Counted from the first letter of the stretch, positions 36,101 through 45,411 are shown. The stretch is DNA of 64,000 nt from Euborellia annulipes (GCA_023213315.1 JAKCPI010024880.1:1-64000); one strand, 5' to 3'. Numbers and translations are program-made. Notes: generated by a model from the letters alone, not told the origin.

Positions 36101-36944
36101 TCAGAATGGTAGATAATAATTTAATGCAATTGGTTGATTTTGCATTGATCTTTTAAGAATGAATACTTTACAAATTATATTATGTATCTAAATATATAAA
36201 TATTTTATAAAAGCATATAAATATAGGCCAGATGTAGGCTAATAGGGGATCCGCTGTTAGACTAGCCTGCCATCTTTTGCAGGAGTGCTGAACTATTTAA
36301 CACATAATTTTTAATAAATATCTACTAATCTTATTTTAAAGTTTTCTTAATTAATATGAGATTAAAAATAACAATAAATTCATTTTTAAATTAAAAAAAA
36401 AAAAAAAATTATGATTATTGGGACAGATAGTTTGCTGTAGGGTTGATAACAAAAAAATTAATTTCCTTAATTTTTTAATAAGTCATTAAAAAAATTATAA
36501 CTCCTGTCCCAATAATTCCTTATGAATATAATTCATTTAAAAAAACCCGCATTGAAAAATTCCTTATAATAGTCCAGTTTTTTTTTAATTAATTTTTTAA
36601 TTTTTTAAGACGTCGCTCCTACACCCCCTTAATTGAAACATTTGAAAAAAATCGACATACATTTAATTTCACATATCTCATAAACTATTCGACATATCTT
36701 TATCTACACTGAAAATGGGAGTAGAGATCGAAATTATTACGATATAATAATTATTTATTTGTTGACTTACCGTTTGGGGACTGCTAGCTGCCGGGCGTTT
36801 TGCCTGACGTTTAGGCGGTCTCGGAGTACTTGAGTTGTTAGCAAGGGGGCCACCGCCCCCTGAAGCCGCCGCCGCCGCCCAGCAACACACCACAAGAGCC
36901 AAGAAGAGCAGAGGCCGAGCAAAGCCGCCCCCTGCCCAAGGCAT
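23280..36944 (-). CDS. Single-pass LRR transmembrane receptor, 7 coding exons, 767 aa
   Basis: Joining 36944-36771, 33572-33311, 30779-30598, 28631-28275, 27198-26949, 25319-25102 and 24140-23280 gives 2304 bases, 768 codons including TGA, with splice phases 0,1,0,0,1,0. The protein has a signal peptide (about 1-28), a Pro/Ser/Arg/Lys linker, an LRRNT cysteine cap (C71, C82, C84, C92), 10-11 leucine-rich repeats (about 120-408), an LRRCT cap (C414, C416, C441, C462), a fibronectin-III-like stalk (about 488-590), sequons at N544, N615 and N656, a membrane helix (about 704-728) and a 39-residue tail ending SRYVKLQATTKL. This is a cell-surface recognition or adhesion receptor architecture; ligand and pathway cannot be read from sequence. 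Exons are much more GC-rich than the introns. Arthropod LRR receptors with short tails are the likely family, but I do not name an orthologue. The start codon lies just 3' of an acceptor-like site, so the 5' UTR probably begins in an unseen exon. Confidence 0.85.
24271..25040. mobile_element. Foldback element with arms built of small palindromes
   Basis: In the last LRR intron. Arms 24271-24513 and 24795-25040 are inverted copies. Each arm is itself a string of short palindromic or repeated modules: AGACAGTTCATGAACTGTCT, AGACAGATCGTG, GGCAGTTCATGAACTGCC, CATTTCATG. The loop (24514-24794) contains part of a TTAA MITE. Subterminal repeated modules in long arms are typical of foldback or Galileo-like DNA transposons; the transposase source is unknown. 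Confidence 0.7.
24519..24692 (-). mobile_element. TTAA-type MITE, truncated
   Basis: Shares GGGCTTCTATAAGTTGTAGA and GGCCGCTGGAATCTCCCAAA with 38743-38895. Its right end on the minus strand reads TTAAGGTGCGCGTCTCGG, a TTAA-flanked, piggyBac-like terminus. It lies inside the foldback loop. Confidence 0.6.
25102..25319 (-). CDS. LRR receptor exon 6: LRRCT cap
   Basis: Encodes residues 409-481. It opens DNPLNCDCSLSEFASWL and has the C-x-C ... C ... C layout (C414, C416, C441, C462) of a C-terminal LRR cap, with NAT and NLS glycosylation sequons. The acceptor is TAATTTTTCAG and the donor GTAAAT, phase 0. Confidence 0.85.
25615..25870 (+). repeat. Copy of the 1500-1735 repeat
   Basis: Shares TTGTCCCTCAAATTGAAAA, AAATTTACTTAGAAATGTA and TTAGAAGAAACA in the same order. 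In LRR intron 5. Confidence 0.65.
26280..26340 (+). repeat. TA-rich microsatellite
   Basis: Short (TA)n run in LRR intron 5. Similar TA runs occur at 26808-26885. Confidence 0.7.
26400..26445 (+). ncRNA. Hammerhead-like motif, intron 5 of LRR gene
   Basis: CTGAAGA followed by TGGC, a loop, GGTC, then GAAACGAT. ATGCAA upstream can pair with TTGCGT downstream, including one G-U. The core differs only at the variable seventh position, but the expected cleavage uridine is replaced by A. Probably a decayed relative of the motif at 47393. Confidence 0.25.
26949..27198 (-). CDS. LRR receptor exon 5
   Basis: Encodes residues 326-408 plus one base. It has three repeats (LRQLTLAHNRI, LTQLDLAHNFL, LRELRLDDNDI) and the start of the last one (LARLTLAG). 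The acceptor is TTTTTGTTACAG and the donor GTAAAG, phase 1. A TA-rich microsatellite lies about 70 bases into the following intron. Confidence 0.85.
27573..27770 (+). mobile_element. Tc1/mariner-type MITE, 198 bp
   Basis: Arms of about 50 bases (CAGTGAAGAACAAAATTAAG ... CTTAATTTTGTTCTTCACAT) are inverted, and TA flanks both sides (27571-27572, 27771-27772). In LRR intron 4. Confidence 0.8.
28052..28165 (+). mobile_element. SINE-2 fragment
   Basis: CGTCCCAGGCG, AATTTATTTCAATTGAATTG, AAATAGGTCAAAATGGCC and AAGACTTTAAA: the body of SINE-2 (compare 53755-53940 in reverse). In LRR intron 4. Confidence 0.55.
28275..28631 (-). CDS. LRR receptor exon 4
   Basis: Encodes residues 207-325, 119 whole codons. 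It has five recognisable repeats, including LSFLELSDNAI, LRTLRLRDNRL, LEELDFSGNAL, LRTLAIDRNQL and LQSLSLRDNQI. The acceptor is GTCTAACCAG. The donor is AAG followed by GTCAAG, also weak, but joining to exon 5 (DHAFK to ELSTL) preserves the repeat period. Confidence 0.85.
29018..29565 (+). mobile_element. Retroposon E with tRNA-like head, copy 1
   Basis: 29018-29090 has CGCTGGTGTAGTGAGCTAGG and CCTGTTCAAATCCCTGGCG (A- and B-box-like). 29150-29565 matches 43655-44065: AAGGGACGTAAAGAAGATTC, GCGCCGGTGCTGAG-like, CCTCCTCAAACTAGGACATC, GGCCAGAGGCCGGTTGGGTT, then GGATCCCGATAGGAATTTCA and an A/AAT-rich tail. Probably a SINE or non-LTR 3' end. In LRR intron 3. Confidence 0.6.
29590..30090 (+). repeat. 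G-tract MITE ends and AT-rich filler
   Basis: AGGGGCGGATTAAAGGGGGG at 29596 and ACGGCCCTGATTG near 30100 resemble MITE ends, with a second G tract at 30045. The middle is unassigned. Intron 3. Confidence 0.35.
30598..30779 (-). CDS. LRR receptor exon 3
   Basis: Encodes residues 146-206. It starts after TTGTTTGACAG and completes the split glycine codon left by exon 2. It carries repeats with the LxxLxLxxNxL pattern (LQALGLPSNQL, LDRLDLSLNRL). The donor is CAG followed by GTCTTT, a weak 5' site, but the joined repeat (SSFQ to GLWNL) keeps the LRR register exactly, which supports the junction. Confidence 0.82.
30780..32690 (-). other. LRR intron 2, distal part
   Basis: AT-rich intronic DNA. 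The reading frames at 31389 and 31967 have no recognisable family and were not called. No repeat family identified here. Confidence 0.5.
32700..32865 (-). repeat. Family-A fragment
   Basis: AAAATTCGATGTCGATATTT, TTGAGGTTCACTGTGTCG and a GT tract, then AGCATGAAGGAAATG. The TA-rich loop is present but the hairpin arms are decayed. Confidence 0.55.
32885..33036 (+). mobile_element. TTAA-type MITE, 152 bp
   Basis: TTAAGGGGCGAGTCTTG at the left and GGGACCCGCACCTTAA at the right, inverted and bounded by TTAA as in piggyBac-type insertions. Shares TAGGCGGCAAGAAATGGCGT with 38497-38895. In LRR intron 2. Confidence 0.7.
33311..33572 (-). CDS. LRR receptor exon 2: LRRNT cap and first repeats
   Basis: Encodes residues 59-145. 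The acceptor is TTTAATAG and the donor GTTAGT, phase 1. After PPPP comes a C-x10-C-x-C-x7-C cluster (C71, C82, C84, C92), the usual N-terminal cap of extracellular LRR domains, followed by two degenerate repeats (VSLLDCTV, VTLHGLVI). The CCG run at the 5' edge codes for proline. Confidence 0.85.
33969..34014 (+). repeat. Solo family-A terminal hairpin
   Basis: ATACTTTCTCTCTCT, a TA loop, then GGTAAGAGAAAGTA. No interior sequence. A similar solo hairpin lies at 49060-49108. Confidence 0.6.
34346..34610 (+). repeat. Family-C repeat, uninterrupted copy
   Basis: GGGCGGATCCAGAGGTGTTT, a G run, CTGGTGTGACTGGTCGCACA, TTTTTAAGTATTAATTTTTA, GGTAATTACC. It shows the uninterrupted order that 9425-10515 has lost to insertions. 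In LRR intron 1. Confidence 0.65.
34620..36660 (-). other. LRR intron 1, unassigned part
   Basis: AT-rich intron sequence with poly-A/T runs. No coding, RNA or repeat feature recognised. Confidence 0.5.
36771..36944 (-). CDS. LRR receptor exon 1: signal peptide and linker
   Basis: Encodes residues 1-58. The start chosen is the ATG at 36944, giving MPWAGGGFARPLLFLALVV, a basic residue and hydrophobic core followed by a run of alanines from GCG/GCC codons and a Gly/Ser stretch: a typical secretory signal. An in-frame ATG 15 bases upstream lies on the intron side of a polypyrimidine-AG (TTTGTTTCTAG) one base before the chosen ATG, so it was rejected. The exon closes with ACG followed by GTAAGT, a strong donor, in phase 0. 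After the signal comes a basic Pro/Arg/Lys-rich linker with an NNSS sequon, with no fold recognised. Confidence 0.8.
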
Positions 36945-37283
36945 TCTAGAAACAAACAAAAAAAAAAGTCAAAATGCAATTATCCCTTCATTGATATCTC
37001 TAACTCACATGCTCGTTCTTTCCCTCTGTTAAAGATAAATCTAGTTATTTTTTTTTATATATATGATGAAAGGAAAAAAAAAGAAAGAAAAGGGTCAGAA
37101 CAAATACAAAGGGTTTATTTGACAAAAGGACCAATAGAACAATAGTTAGAGCTATTGTTCATTTAATAACTAACAGAGACGATAAAAGCAAAAAATTTGC
37201 TCTAAATATAATAGAAAAATGACAAACTATAATACGAGTAATATTTATATTTTTTTAGGGAAATATAAATCGCAATAAAGTAA

Positions 37284-37571
37284 TTTTTTACTTTCTCTTA
37301 TCTCTATATATGTTAATATATATAGAGAGAAACTATTGGATTCATGTCAAAAATTCGCTGTCGAGATTTTGATGGAAATACCCGTTTTGAGCTCCCCTGA
37401 ATCCAAAATAGTGGTTTTCGCGATATGGTGTGTGTTCACTTTTAAGAAGAAAAAATTGAGCTACGAGGTTGAAATTTGATATTTAAGTTAGCCACCTCTC
37501 CCTGGAGCGTGAAAAAATATGAATATACTAGCTTTTAAACAAAAGTACTGATATACTTTTTCACTTTAATA
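37284..37571 (-). repeat. Family-A repeat, truncated by the mariner fossil
   Basis: TTTTTACTTTCTCTTATC/GAGAGAAACTA hairpin, ATGTCAAAAATTCGCTGTCG, CCCCTGAATCCAAAATAGTG and AAATTGAGCTACGAGGTTGA. It ends near TACTGATATACTTTTTCAC, where mariner sequence begins. Confidence 0.7.
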
Positions 37572-37609
37572 GACTACCTCGTGATTTGAAAAGAAAATGG
37601 AAAAAAAGT

Positions 37610-37870
37610 GAATTTTCAGTTTCATGGCAAAAATCCATGAATTGGGATATGAGTTGCTCCCTCATCCGCCCTATTCTCCGGATTTAGCCCCGAGTGAATA
37701 TTTATTGTTTCCAAACCTAATGGGAAAAAATGGCTCGGCGGAAAGATATTTAACTCCAATGATTTGATTTTGATGCCCTCGACAAATCTTATTTTTTGGA
37801 AGTGATAAAAAAATTGGAAAAACGTTGGACAAAGTGTATAGAGCTCAAAGGAGACTATGTTGAAAAATAA
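37610..37870 (+). pseudogene. Mariner-family transposase C-terminal fossil
   Basis: The plus strand reads HELGYELLPHPPYSPDLAPS, the block around the third catalytic Asp of DD34D mariner transposases. In a second frame it continues KWLGGKIFNSND, and in a third FLEVIKKLEKRWTKCIELKG then DYVEK and a stop. At least two frameshifts and the loss of the N-terminal two thirds make it non-functional. No intact upstream part was found. Confidence 0.85.
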
Positions 37871-37938
37871 AATAATTTTTTATCCGAAAACCTGTGTTTC
37901 ATTCAAAAAGTCACGGACTTATTGACCTGCCCTCGTAA
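37871..37938 (+). mobile_element. Mariner 3' end and terminal inverted repeat
   Basis: After the fossil transposase stop the sequence runs to AAAAAGTCACGGACTTATTG and ends CCCTCGTA. Read on the minus strand this gives TACGAGGG..., a common mariner terminus. The 5' partner is missing: the element is truncated against a family-A repeat near 37570. Confidence 0.7.
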
Positions 37939-38496
37939 TGTGTAAAAAGCTGAGAGTGTTCACAGCTCTGATTAGTATTAATTTTCAAATCAGAAAAAAA
38001 AGAAGTAGTATATTTGTAGACGAAAAAATGTTCATTATTATTGGTCAAAAAAAGCATTAATACATTTATCTTCTTCAATACAAAATTTATCTCTCAGGTT
38101 AAAGTGAATTAGATTTTAACATTTTCAATTCAACAACGTATATCTCCATGAGTGTCTTCTTGTCTTTAAATAGATAATTGAGATTGAACACAAGTGAACC
38201 TTAAGAGCTAATGTTAGATTAACGTCTACAGAATTGATGTGATTTCCTGATTGGTTTCTGCTCTTTCCAACTTGAAAAGTGCAGAGTGAAGACAAGAGAG
38301 AAGAGAAATTACAATCGAAGGTAAATCTCATTAACTTATCTTTTGAATAAAATATTGACTAGCTGCTTTTTTTTTTAATTCATTAAATTCCCAAGAGATA
38401 AAATCTTTAAGCTGTTTTAAATTGCTAAGATAATTTTGTATATCTTATTGAAATGTGAATAACAATAATAACTAAAGTTTTTTTTTTATTTGTCTT

Positions 38497-38895
38497 TTAA
38501 GGTGCGCGTCTCGAAAAGCCGTTAGAACACGATTTAGTACCGAGTTAGTCTAGGCGGCAAGAGATGGCGTTAGTTTTTCCCATAGGAAAACAAGGGATTT
38601 ATTCCATTTCATTTGAAAGATTCCAGCTAATTAATTAAGGGTAAAAAATTAATTATTTTTTAACACAATGATTACTAATTTAATTATCTATAAGATATAG
38701 AGCGAATTTTTTAAAAATATCTTTTATTTAATGAGATTAATCTAAAAAAAAAATTTATTTTTTCGAAAATCAAAAAAAGGGCTTCTATAAGTTGTAGATA
38801 TTTTAAACAACTTTAATTAAAAAAAAATTTGAGGTTGATAGCTTCAAAATTGTGGCCGCTGGAATCTCCCAAAATTAGCACCCCAAGATGCGCCC
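38497..38895 (+). mobile_element. TTAA-type MITE, long copy
   Basis: Begins TTAAGGTGCGCGTCTCGAAA and closes with CACCCCAAGATGCGCCC. Contains TAGGCGGCAAGAGATGGCGT (as at 32885) and GGGCTTCTATAAGTTGTAGA (as at 24519), so it links the two shorter copies. Confidence 0.7.
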
Positions 38896-38899
38896 ATCT

Positions 38900-39885
38900 G
38901 TTTTATTTCCTTCTATTCCTACTTGACTTCTAGTTTTCCATCAGTAAAGTACAAACTACAGTAATATTAAATCGAGTATGATGATGACAAAAGAAACTTC
39001 TGTCGCCACTTTACAACAAATTTTTATTCTTCCATTCGTCTGCTTCCTCTAAGTGACTAATGAATTATGTACATCAATAACCCTAAAAAAAGGCAGGCAA
39101 AGTCTTTTATATAAAGTTACGCCTCTGATTGGATCCTATTAAGGGGGCAAAAAATAAAATATATATTTGGACAGGTATTTGATTATCTCTCGAGCCGTAA
39201 AAATACCGTTCCTTCAGGCTTCCTATTCATTCTTTTAGTTAATAAACAACCTCTTCTTATTAATTCAAAAGTTCTAAATTCAGTAGCGCGTAGTTCAGAA
39301 TGAGGTTGCATATCTACATATTTTTAGACAACACACTCACTCCTACCATATTATTCATTCATTCATTCATTATTAATAAATAATTAAATTGAGTCAAGTT
39401 AGGAAAAAAAAAAATCACAAGTCAGCTTCTAATTTGTAGATAATTTATTTTCTCTCTCTCTTTTTTTCCTCAACCTGTTTCGGTCATCACCTTAAACCAT
39501 CATCGTTTTGAAACTTCTTCCTTTTTGGTCATAATTTAATAATTAAGCTAAAGAAATTATATTAATATATCATTGTCTTTCATGGTCATTAAATACAAAT
39601 TACATTTATAATCACTTTAAAACAATTCGAACTATGTATGTTGATCAGAGAGCGAAAGAGAGAGAGGAGCTTAATTAGCAGAGTAAGTCAACTTGATGGT
39701 TAAAAAAAAAAAATAAAACAAACTTTGGTTAGTGAGAAATAAAAGTTGCTATAAATTATTAACTTTTTTTTCTTATATAAAAAAAAAATCTACAGTAGTT
39801 TGAAAAACAAACTTTTTTCCTCAAAATCAATATTTAATTTTTAAGAGATGAAGATCATGAGAATAAATTGTCTATTTAAAAAATT
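38900..39885. other. Intergenic AT-rich DNA
   Basis: No gene seen. Contains an (ATTC)n run near 39353-39372 and a decayed GATGATGGT...ACCGAAAC hammerhead-like motif at 39478-39520 (minus strand). Confidence 0.45.
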
Positions 39886-39887
39886 TT

Positions 39888-40055
39888 TTTTAAAGATCTT
39901 TTTCGGCATTAAAACCCCATCCCTATTTATTTCAAATTATTTGTAGTCAAATCAAATGAAATACATTTTTCTCACTTGGGACGGGAAGCGAACCCGGGAT
40001 CCCGGCGCGAGAATCTAGTGTCTTCTCTCTGAGCCACGGGTCAAGGGCAGCTGGG
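39888..40055 (-). mobile_element. SINE-2, copy with tRNA-like head
   Basis: Read on the minus strand: CCGTGGCTCAGAGAGAAGAC (A-box region), GATCCCGGGTTCGCTTCCCG (B box), then ATTTCATTTGATTTGACTAC and GGGATGGGGTTTTAATGCCG, ending in an A-rich run. Confidence 0.6.
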
Positions 40056-40059
40056 ATAT

Positions 40060-41810
40060 TTTTGAAAATAAATGAAATTAATTTACATATAAGGACGTAT
40101 ATTGACGTATAGGCCTACTACATACTGACGTATAATCATATTTTTTTCAGGATGATAACGTTGGAAAAAAAGTGTTCATTTAAAAAAAAAAAATAATTTT
40201 TCAAATTATATTTATTTGAATATATAATATTTTTGTAAATCTAAAATTGAAAAAAAAAAAATTATTATTAATTACCGGTATCAAATATTAAAATTAATAA
40301 AATAGGGGGAGGACCTGGTTCGAGACCAGGGAGAGCGATTTGTTCAATCAAAACAAAATCATCTCGCAAATTTTCCGATATATTGATTGGCTATTTTACA
40401 GTGTATTTGACGTTAAAAAAAAACAAAAACTTAAAAAAAAAAATAATTTAAAAAATAGAAATAGGTTGTTTTAAAAAATAACGGACAAAGATAGACGTTC
40501 GCAGTTCAAAGCAAGCTTTCTAATTGGCTGGAGCAGGCTCGATCTTAACACCATCTCTTGAAAATATTAGGCGAACATCTTTAACTTTCTTCCATTAAGA
40601 CAACACGTTCTCTACTCCCAATATAGACGATTATTTAAAAATTCTTTTTTAGGAGAATTTTATATTAATAATTTCCAGACAGAGTGTCTGTCTTCAAGCA
40701 TCATTTGAAATAATAAATCAACTTTATATAAATTTTAATAATTGTTCGAGGTAAACGCCCTTTGGATGCAACTTCTCAATATTTATTTTTTTCCAATGGA
40801 ATATATTTGTTATATCGACAGACGATAAATATGTTAATAGATGTATGTTTCTTCCACCTTTATAAATCGATAGGTATTTTTTTTTTATTTCAATTCAAAA
40901 AAAAAAAAAAAATCAAACTGTTGTTTAATATTCTGATCCGAGTATAATGCTGCTGTCATGCGATCTGCAATTTGCTTATTTAAAGTGGAACGTTTGCAGA
41001 CTATAAGAGGATCTATAAATGATGAAGGCAGTTGCATCCACCCTAAAACGTAGCGCCCCTGTAAAAGAGGCAGGTTGTTTTGAATAATTTATTTAAACTC
41101 TCTCTCTCTGAGTTCATCTATTTACTGATTCCACAACGAAAGACGAAGACGCTTCTCGACAAAGAATTCAAGGTTTTGCTTAAGAAAAGAAATTAAATTC
41201 AATTAAGAAAAACAAACAGGGAAAAATGAACCCCGATTTTCCCTAAGGCTCATTTATATATTCATCACGCCCTGTTTTGTTCTGTTGCGGATCATTAGTT
41301 TCATATGCTTAAACATTTTGGACATCTAAAGAAGACTAATGAGCTCTAGCTTTATTAATTGGTTCATTTTTTTAAACGTTAATAAAGGAAATTAATTTAA
41401 TTTATGATTACTTATTAATTCAACCAAACAGAAAGAGATAATACTGGCATGATATCTTTAACCGGGTATCTAAAAGCCTGTCATTTGGAGCATAGGTATT
41501 CACTAAAAATCAGTTTTAAATTTTAAAATTTTATACTGATTACCAATTAATTTAAAACCCTACTTCCTTCATTGATCCTTTTAAAAGATTTTTCTTTTTT
41601 TTGTCAGAAATTTTACTTTTTCTTGTAATATTTTTTCGGTAATTTTCGGTCAAAAAAAGATTTTTTTTTTCATAAAATCAAACGTTCCTTTAGAAAATTC
41701 GTACATATTAAATTTAAAATCACCTGATCTTATTTTCGAATAACCGGCACTAATTACTCCTTAGTAGCAGGTATGCTTTCAATTAATTAGCAAGGTACTA
41801 GGGATCTGCA
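40060..41810. other. Intergenic, no supported gene
   Basis: AT-rich with poly-A/T runs. A somewhat GC-richer stretch lies at 40480-40620, but no splice-bounded reading frame was found. Confidence 0.45.
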
Positions 41811-41814
41811 GTAC

Positions 41815-41930
41815 GCTTTGTGTCCCAAGCGAGGAAAATTTAATTCAATTGCATTCGTTACCAATCGATGAAATAAAGGGACGGGGTCAAAATGGTCTGA
41901 AATGTCGAAAAAGACATTTGAAATAAACAA
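41815..41930 (+). mobile_element. SINE-2 fragment
   Basis: TTGTGTCCCAAGCG, CGTTACCAATCGATGAAATA, GGGACGGGGTCAAAATGG and GTCGAAAAAGACATTTGAAA. Headless copy of the SINE-2 body. Confidence 0.55.
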
Positions 41931-42045
41931 AAATAATAATAATTAGCATAAGAGGTTCATAGCTCAGCATTCGTTGCTTTTTGGTCCTGCAACACATATA
42001 TGATTAACCATCTAAATGATTTCCGATTTTCATCTACTAATCAAC

Positions 42046-42620
42046 AAAAATCTGGTGTGACTGGTCGCACCAGATTTTGAGGGTCAATACATATTTAGTT
42101 TCCGACAGTAATTCAAGATGTAAAATTAATAAACAGAAAAATATTTATATTTTGTTATTATGATAACCATTTCTCCATCTTTCCTATGAAGTACATGGGT
42201 AAAGTGATCTTAATAAGATTTCAAGGGCAAAATGAGAATATACATTTTAAAGAGAATCTAAAAAATAATTGATTTATGAATTTTAATCAAAATCGTTGGA
42301 GCGAATTTTGAGAAAATCGAAAATAACTGAAAAACTACATCGGTAAAGTACTAGTACTTTTTGGTTGATATTGATGAAAAGCTTATTTTCACGCCTCAGG
42401 GGGGTGCCTAATCTTAAATATAAAATTTCAACCTTCTAGCTCAATTCCTTCCTGCTTTAAATTGAACACAGACACAGACATACAGAGAATGTTACAACAA
42501 CCACTTTTTTGGACTCAGGGGACCTCAAAACGTGTATATCCATCAAAATCTCGACATAGAATTCTTGACATGAAAAAAATACTTTCTTTCTATATATTCA
42601 TATATAGGTAAGAGAAAGTA
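42046..42620 (+). mobile_element. Family-A repeat, near-complete copy (forward)
   Basis: A shortened CTGGTGTGACTGGTCGCACCAG end hairpin, full interior, and ACTTTCTTTCTATATATTCA...GGTAAGAGAAAGT at the other end. Confidence 0.78.
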
Positions 42621-42899
42621 AAAATTATTAATGAATTGGTCACCTAACTACCAGCAACCAATTCTTGTAAACTAATATAAATCATGTATAGTAAACCCGG
42701 ATTTATTTAATTAATAAAATGATTTATAAAAATTATTTTCGAGTTTAACCAATAAATTAATCTGGTTTGCTACTTCCTGTGAATTTTTCAGATGATCTCT
42801 TAATTAATAATTTCCTTCGATCTTTAATAACAAGATTAAACGATGATGAGCATGCAATATTTTTTTGTTTGTATTTCAATAGGCAACAAAAAAAAATCT

Positions 42900-43260
42900 A
42901 ATAACGAGTTTAGTTGACAATTAATGTCCATTAGATAGATTCGATTGCTTTTTGAATGCTCCATTCGTTGACTGCTTATAAGAGAAAAGAAGAAGACGAC
43001 GATTGTGACAGACAGGAGGACATGAGCAACGAAGCGAAAGACAAGAGGCAATTGAAAACGGGCAAAAGAAAGAGAAAAAGAAGAGACAGCAGCAGTAGAC
43101 TAGTCCCAAGAGAAGAAGAAGAAGAAGCAACCATCCATCCAACCAGTCGGATCAAGAAGCAGACCGAGTTTTTGCGTCCCAATGAATGAGCAACCTTAAA
43201 AACCACAAAGTTTTCGAACCAGAGGGAAAAAAAGAGGACAAATAACAAAGAGAACTTCTT
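42900..43260. other. GA/CT-rich low-complexity block
   Basis: Long purine-rich run on the plus strand (GAAGAAGAAGAAGAAG). Reading frames in several phases arise from the triplet bias and are not credible. It could be a minus-strand 5' UTR of the LRR gene (pyrimidine-rich, upstream), but no donor was found. Confidence 0.25.
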
Positions 43261-43654
43261 CTTGGAATTATATACTAGAATTTTAATTATATTTTATGAT
43301 GAAAGTGAGTAAAATAAATAATACAGGTTGTTAATTAGAAGATCTATATAATATGATAAATGCTAGAGAAAATACTAATGAAGATGTAGAAGGGAACTAG
43401 TCGAGTTACTATTGTTGAGATGGATTTTTTTTTTATTTATCAACTTGAAATCATCTCCTATAACTTCATAATTTTTCTTTGAAAAGGTAAGATGCAGATA
43501 GACAAGGATAAAATAGAAAAATATATTATTTCTGCTTGTCGCTGACATTTCGGATCTCTTCATCAGGTTAGGCTTTATAAAAGAGCAGGACTAGGTGATT
43601 TTTCTATAAATTTTGAAATTATAAATATTGAAATTTTAAATTTGTAATTAAAAA

Positions 43655-44065
43655 CACTGGATCGGGAAAATTGGATCTCACCACAATGGCTCCCATACAA
43701 CTCTACAAGGAGTTGCTGTGACATCCAGTACTGTGGAAGGGACGTAAAGAAGATTCCCACAATGTGATGTATTATTCGAAAGCAGCAGGCTAGGCGCCGG
43801 TGCTGAGGTCCCTCCTCAAACTAGGACATCCTCTCTAACATAGAAGAGGTTGGATAAGAGGAACCGAGTGGAAGCAGAAATAAGGATTAGTTCACTAGCT
43901 AGATATGAATGCAGGAGGAGTTAGATATAGGAGGAAATAATGTCGCTTCATGGGATGCAGGTAGATGGTTACGGCCAGAGGCCGGTTGGGTTTGAGGAGT
44001 GTATCTTCGTGCATGAAAGCATAAATACACTGGGATCCCGATAGGAATTTCAAATAATAATGTAG
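43655..44065 (+). mobile_element. Retroposon E, copy 2
   Basis: Matches 29150-29565 box by box (GGGACGTAAAGAAGATTCCC, CCTCCTCAAACTAGGACATC, GGCCAGAGGCCGGTTGGGTT, GGATCCCGATAGGAATTTCA). It lacks the tRNA-like head. Confidence 0.65.
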
Positions 44066-44689
44066 AGTAATGAAAAAGTTCTTCAAGAATTATTTAAACA
44101 ATATATAAATACATAATTAAGATTAATTTTAATGTAAATGATATTTATAGAAGAGAGAATAATAATGGCATTTAACCAATGGCGGTGTGCATTAGATAAT
44201 TCAAGAGACTCTCTCTCTATATAATTTTGTAATTTATTAATATTGCTTTTTGAAGTTTTAATTAAATGGTCTTTAATTAAATACACATTATTTATGCAAC
44301 AGAAATTTAAATGTTAATAAACTGAGGGAAGTTGGGAAAAGCCTCAAACAAAATATTCCCTTTTTCTCTCTCTCTCTTTGACCTTAATTTCTACAAACAT
44401 GGAAATCACCATCATCAACCATAAATCAAAATCTGTAACGATGTTTGTAAATAAAAAAAAATAACTACGTATATTAATAAAGGAACGAATGAATTGATTA
44501 AGGACAGCAGCTGTGGTGCTTAAAATCCAAAACAGATGCAGGAAATTTGTTCGCTCAGGGTGAGTTTAATCTTTTAATAATCTGATTTCCTAATGGGAAG
44601 ATGGAGAAATTATTTTATCAATTTTTTTTATACGACCACCTCACCATCTTTTATATAAAGTTATTATTTAAATAGGACTATATCCTACA

Positions 44690-44890
44690 GTGAGGAGGCG
44701 ATATAGTAGTTAAAAGCTTATCATCCTGAGTGAAATCCCGAGTTCAAATCCACCTTATGGCAATAAATTATCCAACTCTATTTGAACTCCCGAGGAAGGA
44801 AACGGGAGCCCACCTCAGTATTATTCCCATGAGAGTTACTCTTCAGAGTAACCACAACGTGTCAGGGCTGACACTAATGACTGAGAGAGA
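44690..44890 (+). mobile_element. SINE-3, copy 1
   Basis: A-box-like GAGGCGATATAGTAGTTAAA, B-box-like CCGAGTTCAAATCCACCTTA, then AATTATCC(A)ACTCTATTTGA, GAAAC(G)GGA and GTGTCAGGGCTGACACTAAT. The same order occurs at 60135-60335. Confidence 0.7.
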
Positions 44891-45124
44891 GATATTCTAC
44901 GGTAAATTAATTTTAATTAATTTTTATTTATTTTAATTTAATTTGATAATTCTTGAAAAGTAATTCAAGGTATTTTTATTTAATTTTTGAATCATTCGAC
45001 AGAAATATCTAATTAATTTTCCCTTTTTTTTTGACCAGATATGTATTATATAATATACCAGATATGTATTATATAATAGACATATTATGTCGTGCACTGT
45101 GATATAAGCCTTCACTACACATTT

Positions 45125-45310
45125 AGGTGTTCTCTGACGCCAGTAGAGTAGCCAGGATTTCTGCTTGGGGGGCCCAAAAGTTTTCCAAGAAAAAAAAAAT
45201 CATAAGGGAAAACAATAGGTATTTTTTTTGTTTTGGAGAAGGCTTTGGAGGGGCCCCAGCCCCCCTGGCCCCCCCCCCCCCCCCCCCTGAATACGCCATT
45301 GCCTGACGCC
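45125..45310 (+). mobile_element. MITE remnant with poly-C core
   Basis: GCCAGTAGAGTAGCCAGGAT at the left and CTGAATACGCCATTGCCTG at the right are an approximate inverted pair. GCCCCAGCCCCCCTGGCC lies inside. Confidence 0.45.
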
Positions 45311-45411
45311 TAAACTTAGGAGGATTTTAGGGAAAGTGCTAAGCAACCAGAAATATAATTTTCTTTAAAAACTTTATCCATACTAATTATTTAAATACGA
45401 TATATTCAGTG

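Noticed and set aside
36945..36959. Upstream in-frame ATG for the LRR receptor
   Set aside because: It lies on the intron side of a TTTGTTTCTAG acceptor-like site one base before the chosen ATG, and the downstream ATG gives a better signal peptide.
42836..43248. Several overlapping frames rich in Leu/Ser or Lys/Arg
   Set aside because: All arise from one GAA/TTC-rich low-complexity block read in different phases.
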